A DNA stretch of 64,000 nt, taken from positions 8,129,501 through 8,193,500 of the forward strand of contig NC_063983.1 of the NCBI RefSeq assembly GCF_932276165.1, in the 5' to 3' direction. The notes beneath the pieces were generated by a model. The model had not been told where the DNA came from. It made no database searches and worked only from the letters and a program-made list of their open reading frames with translations. The stretch's first letter is position 1. Every line of letters starts with the position of its first letter. The stretch comes from Plutella xylostella (Eukaryota > Arthropoda > Insecta > Lepidoptera > Plutellidae). Position numbers and translations under genes: made by a program. Positions 36,114 through 49,200 of this stretch are shown here, piece after piece.

Positions 36114-36370
36114 AGAGTGGTTAAGTGCATTTTCTTCATGAAATTTTAGTAGAATTATGTAATTGGTGCTAAAAGAGATAATTAATTTATCAGTAACAAA
36201 ATTTGATTCGATAATTCATAATATTCCATAATATTAAAATTTACTTCGAAAATGTTACAGTAGGTACTTTTCAAGTGTCTTACACTGAAGCTGATGTAAA
36301 GATGGATGAAAGAAGGTTTGAATAACACAAGGTTTATATTATAAGGAGAAATGGATTTCAAACACAGGTT

Positions 36371-36500
36371 TACATTAAAAATTTTAAATCTCAGTTCAAA
36401 AGTATTTACAGCACTGATTATTTCACATTAATAAAAATGTTTACATTAAAATCTCAGTTCAAAAGTATTTACAGCGCTGATCATTCACAATTATATTACA
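36371..36500 (+). repeat. Tandem duplication of about 60 bases
   Basis: TCTCAGTTCAAAAGTATTTA then CAGC(A/G)CTGAT occurs at 36391 and 36453. Confidence 0.7.
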
Positions 36501-36914
36501 ATTACAAACTTGGTATTTTGGGTGTGGGTTTATTGGCAAAGTGAAGTCTATTAATGTGACGTATATTTTATTCTTAAATGTGCCTCATAATATGGCGTCG
36601 TCAAAAATAATTAAAGTTGAAATTAAATTCACATTTGAAAAAAATAACAAGAACGATGTGTAATTGCAGCTCTTTATAATTCCACAAAAGTAATATTGAT
36701 CTTGACCTTGAGACCTTTGACTGATCGGTGACAGCCACCGACCGCCCAAATTGTTTTCGATTATGTGTCACATGATATTGATACTATTTCTTTCGAACAA
36801 GAATCAAAATGCAAGTGCTTTGTTTAAGGCTCGACGATTCAATGATTCGGGTGTTTCCGGGAATACGACAGTTTGCGAAGATTTGCATGCGCATTATTAA
36901 TATGGGAGAACTGT

Positions 36915-38194
36915 AAATCTAAGTAAGCATAAACTTAAGCATGAATTATTGGAATCATACTTGAGCAACAGAACTCAACTAGTTGACATAAATGGAGTGC
37001 GTTCGGCTGGCTGTCCTGTCAGTATGGGTGTTCCCCAAGGCTCGATTTTAGGACCATTCTTGTTTCTTGTATATGTTAACGATTTACCGTTTTTGGTAGA
37101 TAAATTATGTGAGATAGTACTGTTTGCTGATGATACTTCACTTATATTTAAGTTGAAGCGACAAGAAGTCAATTTTGACAATGCAAACAGTACTCTTTCC
37201 ATAGTTGCTAATTGGTTCACTGTAAATAATTTAGCTCTTAACTCCAAGAAAACAAAATGTATTAAATTCACTTTGCCTAATGTAAGACAAGTAGAGACAT
37301 ATTTGACATTGAATAACGATAAGCTAGAGTTAGTAAATGAAACGGTATTCCTGGGTATTACAATTGACTCAAAGTTGCAATGGGGACCCCATATTGAGAG
37401 GATAGCCGGTAGATTGAGTTCTGCAGCTTATGCGGTTAGAACCATTAGACAGTTAACAGATGTAGATACAGCCAGGCTTGTGTATTTTAGTTATTTTCAT
37501 AGTGTTATGTCTTACGGAATTCTATTGTGGGGACGAGCGGCTGACATTAATCAAATCTTTGTTCTGCAAAAACGAGCAATTCGAGCCATATATGTATTAG
37601 GGTCTAGAATTTCATTAAGAGATACGTTTAAGGAAATAGGTATACTAACTGTTCCATGCCAATATATTTATGAAAATATTATGTATGTTCGTAAAAACTT
37701 AAATTCATTTAGTAAAGTAGGAGCCACTCACGGTATTGAGACCAGAAAAATAAGTTGCTTTTCCCCACACTCAGACTTTCGAAAACAAACACATCATTCA
37801 TGGGGAACTGTATACGCTTTTATAATAAATTATCAAATGAAGCAATAAACCTTACTGAGCAAAAATTTAAGAATTATGTTAAAGCTACATTATGTAGTAA
37901 AGCTTACTATAGTATAAATTATTATTTAAACGACAAAAACGCGTGGTCTTGTCCACCTCAGCTAAGGCTATTGAAAAAATGAAATGGATATAGGTACTTA
38001 AGTAAAATTGTAGGTACTAGATATAAGTAAAAATTGTAATAGATTATAAGGAAAAAGTTGAAAAGATGCTCGAGGAGTTTCTTTCGCCATTTCTTTCCTT
38101 CTCAATGACGGGGCCTTTGTGAAATGGTGGTAGATGACTATCGACAAATAATTGTAAAATTTTACGTCGATTAAACCATTTGAATTTGAATTTG
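36915..38194 (+). mobile_element. Jockey/CR1-type LINE 3' half (BS-like)
   Basis: The frame from about 36918 runs to 37848. It has MGVPQGSILGPFLFLVYVND, FADDTSLIF (about 37120-37146), NNLALNSKKTK, FLGITIDSKLQW and YGILLWG. Near 37780 it slips to the frame that ends at 37982 (FYNKLSNEAINL, NAWSCPP), so there is one frameshift. The 3' tail is (TTTGAA)n at about 38179-38194. The endonuclease and early RT are missing. This is a dead copy. Confidence 0.85.
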
Positions 38195-38346
38195 CCTATG
38201 TCCAGGATTGGACGATTACGGACTGATAATGGATGGACAAACTTAAGTTCTGCTCAAAGATTTTTTAGATAATCTTCTTCAACGTTTAGAAAGAGCTGAA
38301 ATAGAGTTGGTCACCGTGGTACCCAGCTACCCAGGCTCACTTTCAG

Positions 38347-38479
38347 AAGGGCTAGTACGGGGTGCATTTAAGACGTGACAAAGGTTCTCCGTCGCGCTCG
38401 CTCTTGAGGCTGCGCGATGTGAGTGAGCGCGATGCAAAACTTATATCACATCTTAAATTCACCCTGTGCTACCAGCCCA
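38347..38479. mobile_element. MITE, AAGGGCTAGNACGGGG family, copy 1
   Basis: Left AAGGGCTAGTACGGGGTGCA, right inverse of CACCCTGTGCTACCAGCCC. A sister copy is at 60222. Confidence 0.65.
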
Positions 38480-38921
38480 GGTTCTGCACCGGACGCAGGT
38501 ACAACATCATATCTTAAACATGAGCCATTCCTCCACCCAAAGGTTGCCTGGAAGAGATCGCTTTTAGCAATAAGGCCGCCTATTGCTTTAACTCCACTGT
38601 ATAGGTAAATTGTTATTTGTGTTATTTTTAGTCGATAAAGTAGTATCCTATTCTATTGTAACTATCATTCTCGAGAAGCGAGTTGAATCGACGAATTAGT
38701 TTCCTATATTGTAATGGTATTCCAGTAGATTGGATTTGTAGAGTGCCTAATACAATCAGGTGGATCGGTTCTGTAGTTCCTTATGTCTGTCGGTACTGAG
38801 CTAGGTTTGTGCCAGGAATACAGATTAGACTAATTTAATCGCCAGTGTTACCGGCACGTAATCTTTTACTCCATTCTGTGTAGGGTAGGCTAACCCATAG
38901 ACTTATTATATACTATACTAA

Positions 38922-39070
38922 GTGCCAATTTCACCATTCTCGGTTATCTAACCGACAGGGATTGAATTATAAATTAAACGTCATCTCCATATAAAATTCA
39001 TGACATATGTGTCAAAAGTTAACCATTACTCCCTGGTTATGCTCTAACAGAGAATGGTGAAATTGGCACA
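38922..39070. mobile_element. MITE with GTGCCAATTTCACCATTCTC ends
   Basis: The left end GTGCCAATTTCACCATTCTC and the right end are inverted copies. The interior has TATATAAAATTCATGACAT-like sequence in common with 196-310 and 18476-18590. It is about 150 bp. Confidence 0.7.
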
Positions 39071-39752
39071 AAGTCTATGGGCTAACCGGATCATCTAATA
39101 CTTTTTGTGTTGTTGGTTATAAAATATATATTTTATAAGTTTAATAGCATGGTATGGTATACTAGAGATAATACTGACGAACGGTTTATACTATGATAAA
39201 GACTGATTGTGGATTAAATAAATATGACTTACTAGTCTTACTACAAACAGAATTTAAAAAAAAATGCATTGGAGGTAACAATTCTGAAAGCATACAATTT
39301 TTTTTAGCATTTTTTTTTATCTAATGATATCTTATGTTTTTGTTATCTTATTTTCCACATTCAAAATTTAAGATTTGACATTAGGTAAATACTAAATTTT
39401 AAATGTGTGTCTTTAACCTTTAGCAGCCATTAGTTTTACTACCAATAGCTAAGAAGACAAAAGCTGTGGTTTTGGTAGACAGGGTAGAAATAATGAAACA
39501 ATAGATGGAAGATTAACCTTGTAACCAAATGGTGGTTTAGAGTCAGGATCACTTAAAATTATGTTTGCATACCGAATTGGGAGCAACCGCAGACTCCCAG
39601 TAACCAATCACTCCATTCCATCGGCATTCCATTGGCCAATCGCAATGCAATGCCGATGTAATTTCAAATTCCTTTGAATTTGAAGGTATGTTCGCTCGGT
39701 AAAGTTCGCTGCACTAATTGGATATCGCCCGAAGACCGATTCTACTGATGAC

Positions 39753-41100
39753 ACTAGTATTATAAAGAGTGGAGGCAGTGTGTGTATGTGTGTGAAACTA
39801 CTGAACCGATACCTTTTCCATCAATCATATTTTTCGAATTGGGTCTATAGTTTTAAAGCAGCGAAATAATATTTCTCCATTATAATGCTACGGCATCCAA
39901 GAGTGCTATAGGGTATTTCTTATTCTTATAAAAAATACTGTCTTACGTAAGAATCGCCTAGCTGGAAGCACTCATAGTTGTTAGGTATGAATTAAAACAG
40001 TAAATCATATTTTTTATCATACAGGCAAGTTAATTATGCATTAAAATACATAAGCCTTGTATTTATAGATATCAATATCCCCCCCAAAATGTCACAGCCG
40101 TGCGATGTCCGCTCACCGAATTACTCAACAAAATATTTTTCTGGAATTAATTGGTGCTTTTTCAGACAAAAAAACATTATATAATCATTTTATATGCAAT
40201 TAACTTATCACAATACATATATTTCATGTTGTTTAGCTAAGTAAGTTTAAACCAAAACCTTTCGTAAAGTTTGTCTGATGTTTTTTTGTCACAGCCGTGG
40301 CTCGAAATATTTACACTTGAAAAAAGGGTAGAAGTTTGCGACACGTATCTGCTGTAACTATATATTTTTCTGCTATATCAACACTGTATGACCTACCCTT
40401 TCTTGGCCGGCATGAATGGTGGAGTGTAAATGAATAATTTTTTTTATGTTTTATTTTATAAATTAACACTCTGAACCTGTCCAGACCGTGTTCAAGTTAT
40501 ATAAGGTAAGCTCAACTGTATTGTCAGTTTGTTTTTCGTAATTTATAACTCAAACAATGTACTTACAGATAAAAGTAACAAATTGCAAAAATAATGACGA
40601 ATTTTAAAATAATGTCAGGCACGGTGCGAAAATGTCACAACCATGGCAGTCACAGCCATAGCTTTCTGAGGCCATGGTCGTGACATGTTTTAACATGTCA
40701 CATCCATGTCGAACATGGATGTGACGTAACTACCTAATAAAAAAAAATATATAGTTATTCTGAAGGCACAAACTTTAATTTTATTTCTGTGAAAACTTTG
40801 ATTTGGAATATTGAAAATGAGATTTACGCCATCAGTCATAAAGTCGAATTTTAAACAAGGAATTTAAATTGTCACAACCATACTTTCACACCTCATTTTC
40901 TACCCCTTGCAAAGCCTGTTAAGCTCGATTGAAGATATTAAAATTCATTATTTTCAATACACTTTCCAATAACATTAATAAAAAAAAATTAAAAAAAAGT
41001 TTTAAAAAAATTTTTTTTTTTTGTTTTTTTTAAGAAATACCCTATAGGCTACTTTTTGTCCCTCGAATCCCATGTGCTCGCGTGGAAATGCGGGAATGCC
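39753..41100 (+). mobile_element. Helitron-like repeat variant interrupted by a 1.1-kb TIR element
   Basis: The left part (AGTATTATAAAGAGTGGAGG, GAAACTACTGAACCGAT) and the right part (GGCTACTTTTTGTCCCTCGA) fit the two halves of the repeat family. The element 39909-41044 sits between them. Confidence 0.5.
39909..41044. mobile_element. TA-flanked TIR element rich in a TGTCACA(A/G)CC motif
   Basis: Ends are TAGGGTATTTCTTA and its inverse, flanked by TA (39907-39908, 41045-41046). There is no ORF of note. The motif gtcaca(a/g)cc(a/g)t recurs in both orientations near 40091, 40288, 40634, 40649, 40671, 40697, 40713 and 40871, with a palindromic pair at 40634-40683 and another at 40695-40727. A Tc1/mariner-type non-autonomous element is the simplest reading. 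Confidence 0.6.
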
Positions 41101-41750
41101 AAAATAAAAAACAATCACAACAACAAACAGGGACCTCATCAACTGTAATTTCCACTTATAACACTATTAGTAAAAGTTAGTATGAACTATCCAATAATTG
41201 AGAGTAGGCACATGCGTGCAACATCTAGAATGTAGAGTTATAAACGCCTGATCATTCTATTAATAGCTTCGGTGTAACGTCCTTGCCGGTATATCTGAGT
41301 CAGGAACAAGATCTTTCAATTATTTACATTACTTGACCAATTCACACCTTGAGGTTACGACATTGGGGCCATTTTGCACTGCCGCCGACGCCGCTCGTCC
41401 TCAATGACTGGAAATCTAGAACTATCGCGGTATTTTCCACCTTTTTGTTCTGTTATTCCGTTGTATTATAAGCCTAGTTAAGCTCTCACTTACAGATGGA
41501 TAAACTATTGTAGTTAGGTTGATTCTTATGTACTTATAATATTTTACTGCACAGTTATACTTGCGTATGTAGATAGGTACCTAGCTAGTTTTTGCCCTAC
41601 GCTCTACAAGTGGAATACAACTATTTTATTTAAATGGCTTATCCTGTATAGTGAACTAGAAGGATAAAAAATATACGTTTGGAGACGTTGACGTTGCCTC
41701 GGCCGAGCATGCCTCGAGGTCGAGGCATCGCCACGGCAGTAAATGCCTAA

Positions 41751-41823
41751 AGGCCCCTTGCACCAAAAATTAAATCTAGATTTAACACTAAATCTAGATT
41801 TAATATGTTGGTGCAAGTGGCCC
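41751..41823. mobile_element. Small hairpin MITE, 73 bp
   Basis: AGGCCCCTTGCACCAA pairs with TTGGTGCAAGTGGCCCT; the loop has two AAATCTAGATTTA palindromes. Confidence 0.7.
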
Positions 41824-42284
41824 TAAGCTTGCGCCGCCGTCGTTCCTTCAATGTGAATGATGGCTCGCGTGCTAGGAAAGCCCAAAACATGCCTCGCCGA
41901 GGCAACCGCCGATAAAAAGGCTATGATATCATCAATTCTTATCATTCACAAATAAATCTCTCATCTAACTATGTAATACTATTTCGATAACGTTAAATCG
42001 TTTATTTATCATCAATCAGTACACAATGATAAGATTTAATAATGTTGTACAACTTCTGTCATTGATCGATATCTAAGAAGTCTATAAGCTACATGTATAC
42101 GTACTTATATCATCAGCGCATTCGTATAATAAGGCATATTAAATTAGTACTGAGAGGAACTATATAAATATTAATGACTAAGTAATTGATGCATCAGAAA
42201 AAAATGCTCTAGAAAGGGAACCAAACATCGAAGGCGTTCAATTTCCTGAGGAAAGCACCGAATGGATCGATTTGTCAATTGGCC

Positions 42285-42312
42285 GCCGCCGCCGCCGCCG
42301 GCCGCTCGCCTA
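42285..42312. repeat. (CCG)n microsatellite
   Basis: About seven CCG/GCC triplets followed by GGCCGCTCGCC; no coding context seen. Confidence 0.6.
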
Positions 42313-42426
42313 AACTCGATAATCCGTTCCATTAGGTACGTTTCCCGACGATTAATCGAAAACGTTTGATCCTAAAAATACTCTGGTTAGTTTTTAAAAT
42401 AATTTTAGATCAAGTTGAATAATCTT

Positions 42427-42531
42427 GGGCCTATCGCGAAGTCAAAACGATGTACATAATTTAATTAGTGTCAACTTCAGTACAATTTGAATCCGAAAAT
42501 CGTCGTCAAAACAACTTCGCGATAGGGAGTC
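42427..42531. mobile_element. Small MITE, CCTATCGCGAAGT ends
   Basis: CCTATCGCGAAGTCAAAACG pairs with GTCAAAACAACTTCGCGATAGG, with mismatches. Confidence 0.6.
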
Positions 42532-44590
42532 TGATCTAATATTTTAAAGAGGTAGAATTAAGAGTATAGATCCCCTGGGGGCTACTCTTGCTTGGTGAAA
42601 CACGAGAGTTGTCGTAATGTCGTAATCAGCGCAGCCGCGGCGGCCGCGTTGTTAATCTTTGTAGCAATTTCGTCAAGTAAAAGTATCCCCCTGTATGCCT
42701 ACTATTGAGGACTTCATGAATACTTATACAATATAGGTAATTATATTAAATTTGCTTTCATATAAATTTTAAATTTATATAGGTACTTACTCAGAATAAA
42801 AATTAAATGTTACTTGGAATAAAATTATATTATTTTTCGTACCTATTTATTTTTAAACAAACAATAAATTTAATAAATACAAATATCTCTATTTAAAATG
42901 CAGATTTTATTAATATTTTAAAGGGATAAGGGTAAGGAAACACTGGGTAGGTTACATTATTCTGATCAGGATTCTGGAATCAGGGAGTTTGGGATGGGTA
43001 CTGCAAAAAGAAGATGTTCTTTAGTAAAGATGGCAAATACTTCAGAATGAATGAACTAATACAGAAATTTATATATATATATTTTGAAAATATTCTATTT
43101 AAATATTCCCTATGGATATTTTTAAATTTAAAGCTTAATATTTTACAAATCTTAAGGGCACCCAAAATATTTTTACAGGTTTATACGGATTTATTAGATG
43201 TTTTGTTGTTTTTCACAATAAATAAATAAATCTATAATTATTATTACATAATGTGTTATCTAAATCAATCTAACCTTTTGCTAAATCAGTCACCTCATCA
43301 CAGGCAGTGTAACCCTGGCAGAAGGTTGTTATTTAAGGTTCATTGATACTAATGTCTAGAAATCCAAACTTTAGATGTAGTGGAAATACTTTCATTTAAT
43401 AATTTAGTTTGTATTATGTCTGTAAGGGAAACATGGGAGTCACCTGACCCCTAAAACATGTGTCTTTTCTTTATAAATAAGAATTAAAAAATAACCTATA
43501 CCAATCTCTGTACAAAAACTAAACTGATCCATTGATTTAGTGCAGAGTGACAGAAAGGATAACAAACAAACTTTTATATTATAAGTATAAGTGGTATGTT
43601 TTAGTAATGTCTTCCACCTGATAACTGGTACAATCTCTTGTATCGGAGGCCAAGAATCACTCTTGGTCACTGAGCAAGTAATTAGTAAGTAAGAACACGG
43701 ACACCCTACAACCATACAGTTTATGTTGTACAATTTAATAGCATCATAGCCTAGTTCAAACTTTAGACAGTTACTGTTGACCGCTGATAATGTCAGTCAC
43801 AGAACAAGTAGTCTTGATGTCAAAATAACTATTACCCTTCCATTTAAAAGCAAGGTTGTTGTTTGCCTTTCATAGAACCAAGTTAAAGTTACAAAATACT
43901 AATATAAACACTTATAAGGAAACAAAAAGAGTTTGCAATAGGTACAAAGTTATAAAAACTGCAGAGAAGTATGGAAGTACTTTAACATAGGTACTATTAA
44001 AGGACAGATTAGTTGTGATGGTGTCTTTTATGAAAATATTAGGGAATTTCCAAATTTACTTAATGCCATAATTGTATACCTTCCAATATAAGGCGAAAAT
44101 ATTTGACTAGAAATTTAAGAAATGTGAATAAAATCACTTACCTTTTAAACCATTCAGTGTTATTTACCGCAAAACTCGTGCCAAAAACCGCAGTCTATTA
44201 AACAAAAACCAGTTATGGAAAAACTACACTATTGTTCACTAATTATTTCAATAAACCGATGTCCAGGAATAGATGTGAGAAGAACCGAAATGCGAATTCT
44301 AGAGTTTATTGTCAGTGAAAGTAAAATTTTCCGACTGCGAAGAATATTTATGATGAAAACGAGCAAAATTGCACAATCTACTCTCCTCTCTTCACACCGC
44401 AAAATTTCAACTGACGGACTGTCATCAAGGCGAAATCGGGAGCGTGAACTGTCAAACTCAAACGTCAAATTTAGGGTGGCAAGCTTAAAATTAAATTTTG
44501 CTGTAAAGGCTATGCAAGATGGGGCACTAAAGTGAAAACAGGTACATTATTTGAGAGCATTTCCGAGAGTTAACTCTATGCTCTATAGAT
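42532..44590. other. Low-repeat region with a possible minus-strand exon end
   Basis: From 43250 to 44470 transposon signatures are scarce. On the minus strand GAATGGTTTAAAAG|GTAAGTGA at 44142 is a strong donor. Upstream of it lies a mixed-composition block (44142-44470) that could be a 5' non-coding exon. No coding exon is recognised downstream of the donor. Confidence 0.25.
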
Positions 44591-45925
44591 TGGCAAGTTG
44601 CTTGGCGATCCTCCTTGCGGGGTGAAAGACGCGGAGGGGACGAGGTACCCAAGACGACAGCGGGTAGCGGGAGGGGTAGCGGTGAAGGGCAACGCGTGCA
44701 CTGCATGTCATTTTTACGGCAGTCTCGGCCGCGCAGCCGAGGCAGCCACATGTCTTAATAGTCTGTCATAATTTGAGTGCGACCCACATGAGATCATTGA
44801 TCCTGAGACCATTAGTCTTAGGATGAGTGTTGAGGCCTTTTTAATATTATCATTATATTATTATTAGGTATCTATAATTCGTCAACAAAATAACGTTAAA
44901 AACAACAAATCGTATAATGTCTCAATATAGGGGCTTCTTGTAGAACAGCGTACCGGATCAGTCATGCTACGCGGCTAAAGGATGGTACTGCGCAGTCAGA
45001 TACGAAAAAGTAAACAACAAAGACGAAGAGTCCATATGACAGTGCGTCAGTTGTCAGTTCTTGTAACTAGGAAAGCAACCAAAATTTATGTGATTTAATG
45101 AAAGTAATTAATGAGCAAAACACAGAGAAAAATTACAAAATTGATGAAATTTTGAAAGAAAATGGTCATATCGTGCTTTGCCTACCCCCATACCACCCGG
45201 AATTAAATCCTATTGAACTTGTGTGGCGGTACGTGAAAGGCGAGCTCGCAAGAACGTCGATTGACTCTAACTTAGATAAAGAGATAAAAGACTTAGAGTT
45301 GCTTTTCTCTAATTATTCGCCTGAAAAGTGGAAAAATTGTGACGACCATGTCATAAAAAATTAAGACGATGAGAGTATTTAGAGTATTTGACGATGTATT
45401 GGACAGGTATGTTATTGTTTATTTATAATTTAATGTAAATTAAACATAAAATATTATAGGTGTACACTGAACTAATATGACTGGCGTACTCTAGTACATT
45501 ATACTTCAAAGTAGGTATAATGTTTTTTGGTTTTTATCTTAGATTTATAATTGAAGTTAATGAAAACTTTGATGAAGATGAGGATGACGACGACGATGAA
45601 CAAGTTCAAACAGAGAGTGAACATGAAAGTGTCATGGAAATTGATTTATTAAATAAAACACTTTTACATAAATAAATTCAAATTGGTAGATATTCTGAAG
45701 GTAAACATCCAAATTTTAATGCTGTCAAACTATAAATTTTAAGCTAAATATGACATTTACGGGAACACTCATAGAATAAAATTTTACTTACGTCAGAAAT
45801 AGTTACAAGCTATCGCGAGATTAATCCGGGCACACTTTTCTACGTGTGTAGCATGTCTTGCTACCTCGCCCCCGCCACTTCTTTCACCCCGCAAGGAGGG
45901 TCGCCAAGTAACTTGCCACATTATA
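44590..45925. repeat. Inverted repeat pair flanking the DDE transposase relic
   Basis: GGCAAGTTGCTTGGCGATCC then TCCTTGCGGGGTGAAAG (44591-44628) is found inverted at about 45885-45925 with few mismatches. They may be the arms of a foldback carrier or two unrelated copies of one repeat. Confidence 0.5.
45098..45675 (+). pseudogene. 3' end of a Tc1/mariner-superfamily (DDE_3) transposase gene with an apparent intron
   Basis: The first frame (45098-45363) contains LPPYHPELNPIELVW, the region of the third catalytic acidic residue (the E of PIE). A one-base slip in an A-run near 45357 moves to another frame (RVFRVFDDVLD). It then reads into a donor-like CAG|GTATGT at 45406-45407 and an acceptor TTATCTTAG at 45534-45542, continuing as FIIEVNENFDEDEDDDDDE and ending LLNKTLLHK. 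The tail DNA is a run of acidic codons. The N-terminal two-thirds, with the first two catalytic Asp, are absent. An exapted host gene is not excluded, but the truncation and slip favour a relic. Confidence 0.6.
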
Positions 45926-46220
45926 GTTTAAAATTACCCAGGTAAGGGTGATTTTTAAACTTGCACATTCACCAACATTTTACGAGGCTTATATTTATAC
46001 CTAATAAGATGGGATTTATTTATAAAAAGAAGCAGGTGAAAGAAATTATTTAATTAAAATAAGGAGGTAGGTATGACTACCAATATTATGAACATTAGGT
46101 ATAAGCATACATACATTTCGATAAGTATAATAAAATAAGGAATAAACAGGGTTATTGAAATAGGCTAATTAGTGTAAGGCAAATAGGGTGACATATTATT
46201 CTGAATTACTCCATAAAAAG

Positions 46221-46226
46221 TTTATT
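46221..46226 (-). terminator. Candidate poly(A) signal of SPEF2
   Basis: AATAAA on the minus strand lies about 40 bases past the SPEF2 stop codon. It is the first canonical hexamer downstream. This implies a very short 3'UTR. It is read from sequence only. Confidence 0.5.
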
Positions 46227-46264
46227 AAAATATACCTACTAATCTGTAATAGTTACCTATTTTC

Positions 46265-49200
46265 TTATTCAATGTGTTCTTCTTCTTTAGAATCCGGAGA
46301 TATCTGTGTAATTAATTCAAATATCACATGATTGAAATCAACCAATGCAAACTTCTTTACCTTAAACAACAGTTTACAAATTGTCACTTCTTTGACGAAT
46401 TTACTAATGTGTATAGTACCATCTACTGTGTCATTCTGCAGGATTGTCATTACTTGCTGTACTTGGTCTCGGTATGGTGTCTTTTTCAATTCCGGTGTAA
46501 GTACAAAGTGCCATGGTAAGCAGATTTCTAGAACCTTCCATATAACATCCTGATTTACGCTATAGGCTATATTAGAATCTTCTTCAACTGACACACTTAT
46601 AGTTTCTTCGATTCCTTCTTCATAAACTTTATCAGATGGTGGTAATTCACAAGGATCGCAAATATATGTACTCAATACGTCAGGAGCAGAATGAAATATT
46701 TTAGACTCAACTTTCTTTTCTTTTGGCCTTCTCGCACTTTGTGATGACGAAACTTTCATCTTAGATTTATTTTTCTTCTCCATTTTGTTTGATTTCGATG
46801 TGGATTCAGCGTTTGTAATCTCCGATACAACGAAACCTTCGCAAGACTCTACAACATTCTCAATAAGCGTATCAATAAACTCTTTAGCACATTCATGAGC
46901 ACATTGAAGACTTGCATCCAGATGGCGTTTTCTATTTATTTGTTTACAGATGACTTCTTCACATTCATCTAATTTCACACATGTCTTTTTCCCAGTAGCC
47001 AAGGATATAGCCATAGAAAAACCTTCAATTGGATCTGCATGTTTGCAAAATGCTAGTAGAAAAGCGGAATAATTAATTATATTGGGCGATATTTCAAATA
47101 ACTCAAAAAGAAAATGCTTCAACAACAATTTTCGTAACTGAGCTCTACTATCTTCAGTATCAAATAGATCTTCAAACCATAATTTATCTTCCAGAAAATT
47201 ATCTCGGCTGAGAGTTTCATTCGAGTTTTTATCCTGACATCTAAACATATGACGAGTTTCTAAAATCTCGTCAATGGTAGGGTATCGAATATTCATACAA
47301 TATATAAGAAAATCCCTCCAATCGATGTACGCGGAGTCTCCAAATAATAGTTGTACTAATATTGGTATATTTTCTGGATCGAGTTTTTGCCAATTTTCAG
47401 GGAACATGGAGCCGTCACATGACTCTTTTCCATACATAACAAAGTCTTGGAGAAGGTAGACAAATTCCTGTTGAAGAGCCAGACCAGTTGGAGCACATAT
47501 TTTAAACTGATCTCGAAGTTTGGCGAGCTGGCACATCCTAAAATCTTTGTCACTGACGACTTCTCTTTCGACTTTAGGAATTTCCGTCTCCAGTTTTTCA
47601 AGGCTTAGAATATTAGGATCAATAATTAAAGTGTCGTTTTCGAGTGTAACATTTTCATGAACTTTTTTTCCTTCTTCAATAGCATAGCTGAAATACTTGC
47701 AAAGTCGATCTATAGATTTTATTTCATTATTATAGCTTTTGTTAATAGTATTTTGAATGTTATTGAATGTCCTGCTCATATGATCATTAAAGAGTCTCAA
47801 ATCTTGATTACATTTATTCTGTAAGGCGAAAATTCTCAACGATGCTCGAAACATCTCCCCGTTAATGCCCATAGTCCACTCATCTAAACATTTCATTGTG
47901 TTACTTATATGTGCCTCCTCTGGAGTTATTTCATCTAAGCCGGATAAATTTGTTTTTTTCTTATTGGTTGATGAAACATGTGCAAGTTCCAGGTATTCCT
48001 TACTTATCAATGCCCTGTAGTTATTGTTAGCATCATTAATATGTTTAATAGCCAGATTAACATTGTCCTCCAAAATTTCATAAAATGGATTATTTTGAGT
48101 ATCCATGCTGGTGTCCGTCATTAATACATCAGTATACAAGGATTTTGCTCGCTTATAAACTTTATCTTCTACAATTTTTTTCATATTCGGAGAATCTTGT
48201 ACGTCTCTTACAATCTTTGTGAGCTCTTTTGATGATATCCTATCACTGGCAGGTATATTTTTAATCATTAAAAAGTAAAAATCGTGCATTAGCTGATAAC
48301 TCACAAAAAATCTGTAACAAACAAAAGATAAAACCATTTAGGTACCATATTTATTCGATTTTAACCTTAACATGAGTTGAATAAGAAATAGGAGAGAAAA
48401 ATCTAGTCAACTTACTGTAATTTTGTACAAATAATATTTAAAGTCTATAATATAATGGGTTTTAGAAGCCATAGCATGGCCATAGCTATAAACTTATTAT
48501 TAACAGTGAAAAATAAGTGATAAACTTGAAATGAGTTGATAACGAAAAAGTTGTTCAACTTACTTACCTATTTAATTCGGTTTGCATACATGATATATAC
48601 GTATTTACTAAAGAAGTAAGCTCCTCAGCCGTCCAGTTATTATACACAAGTTCTTGTTTTTGACTTTCAGCATACTGTTTTCTCTCGTCAGTAATACTAT
48701 ACAGAACTGTCTGCAGTTCTTTAACTCGACAATGCCATTCAGCTTTGGCCACATTATTAAGTCTCCAATCATCTTCAAAGTCATTGTATTTCTTTTGAAA
48801 TGCTATAACAAGCTCTTGTTTTAAGGACGACATTAAAACAATCTGATTTATTTTATGCATTAAAAAATTACTGTATGGTACTATCGAGTTTATAACCATG
48901 CGCTTAGCGAAAAAAAGTTCTTCTAAATCATCTATATATGCTTTTTCTGCCATTTCCCAGTAAGTAGCCATTGAAATAGCTAATGGTTCTGAAATTGGTA
49001 AAATCACATACTCCCAATCTTCATCACCTGGCAATATTTTTATATCTTCTGAAATGTTAGTAGATAATATTTCTTCATTATTTTCAGGGTTGCTTTCACC
49101 AACCTCTCCAAGTAACTCCTGAAGAGAGCCAGGTTCAATCAATTGTTCAAGCTCTGGTTCAATTTGCGGTTCAGTTTCCATAACGGAAGTTCTATGTTTC

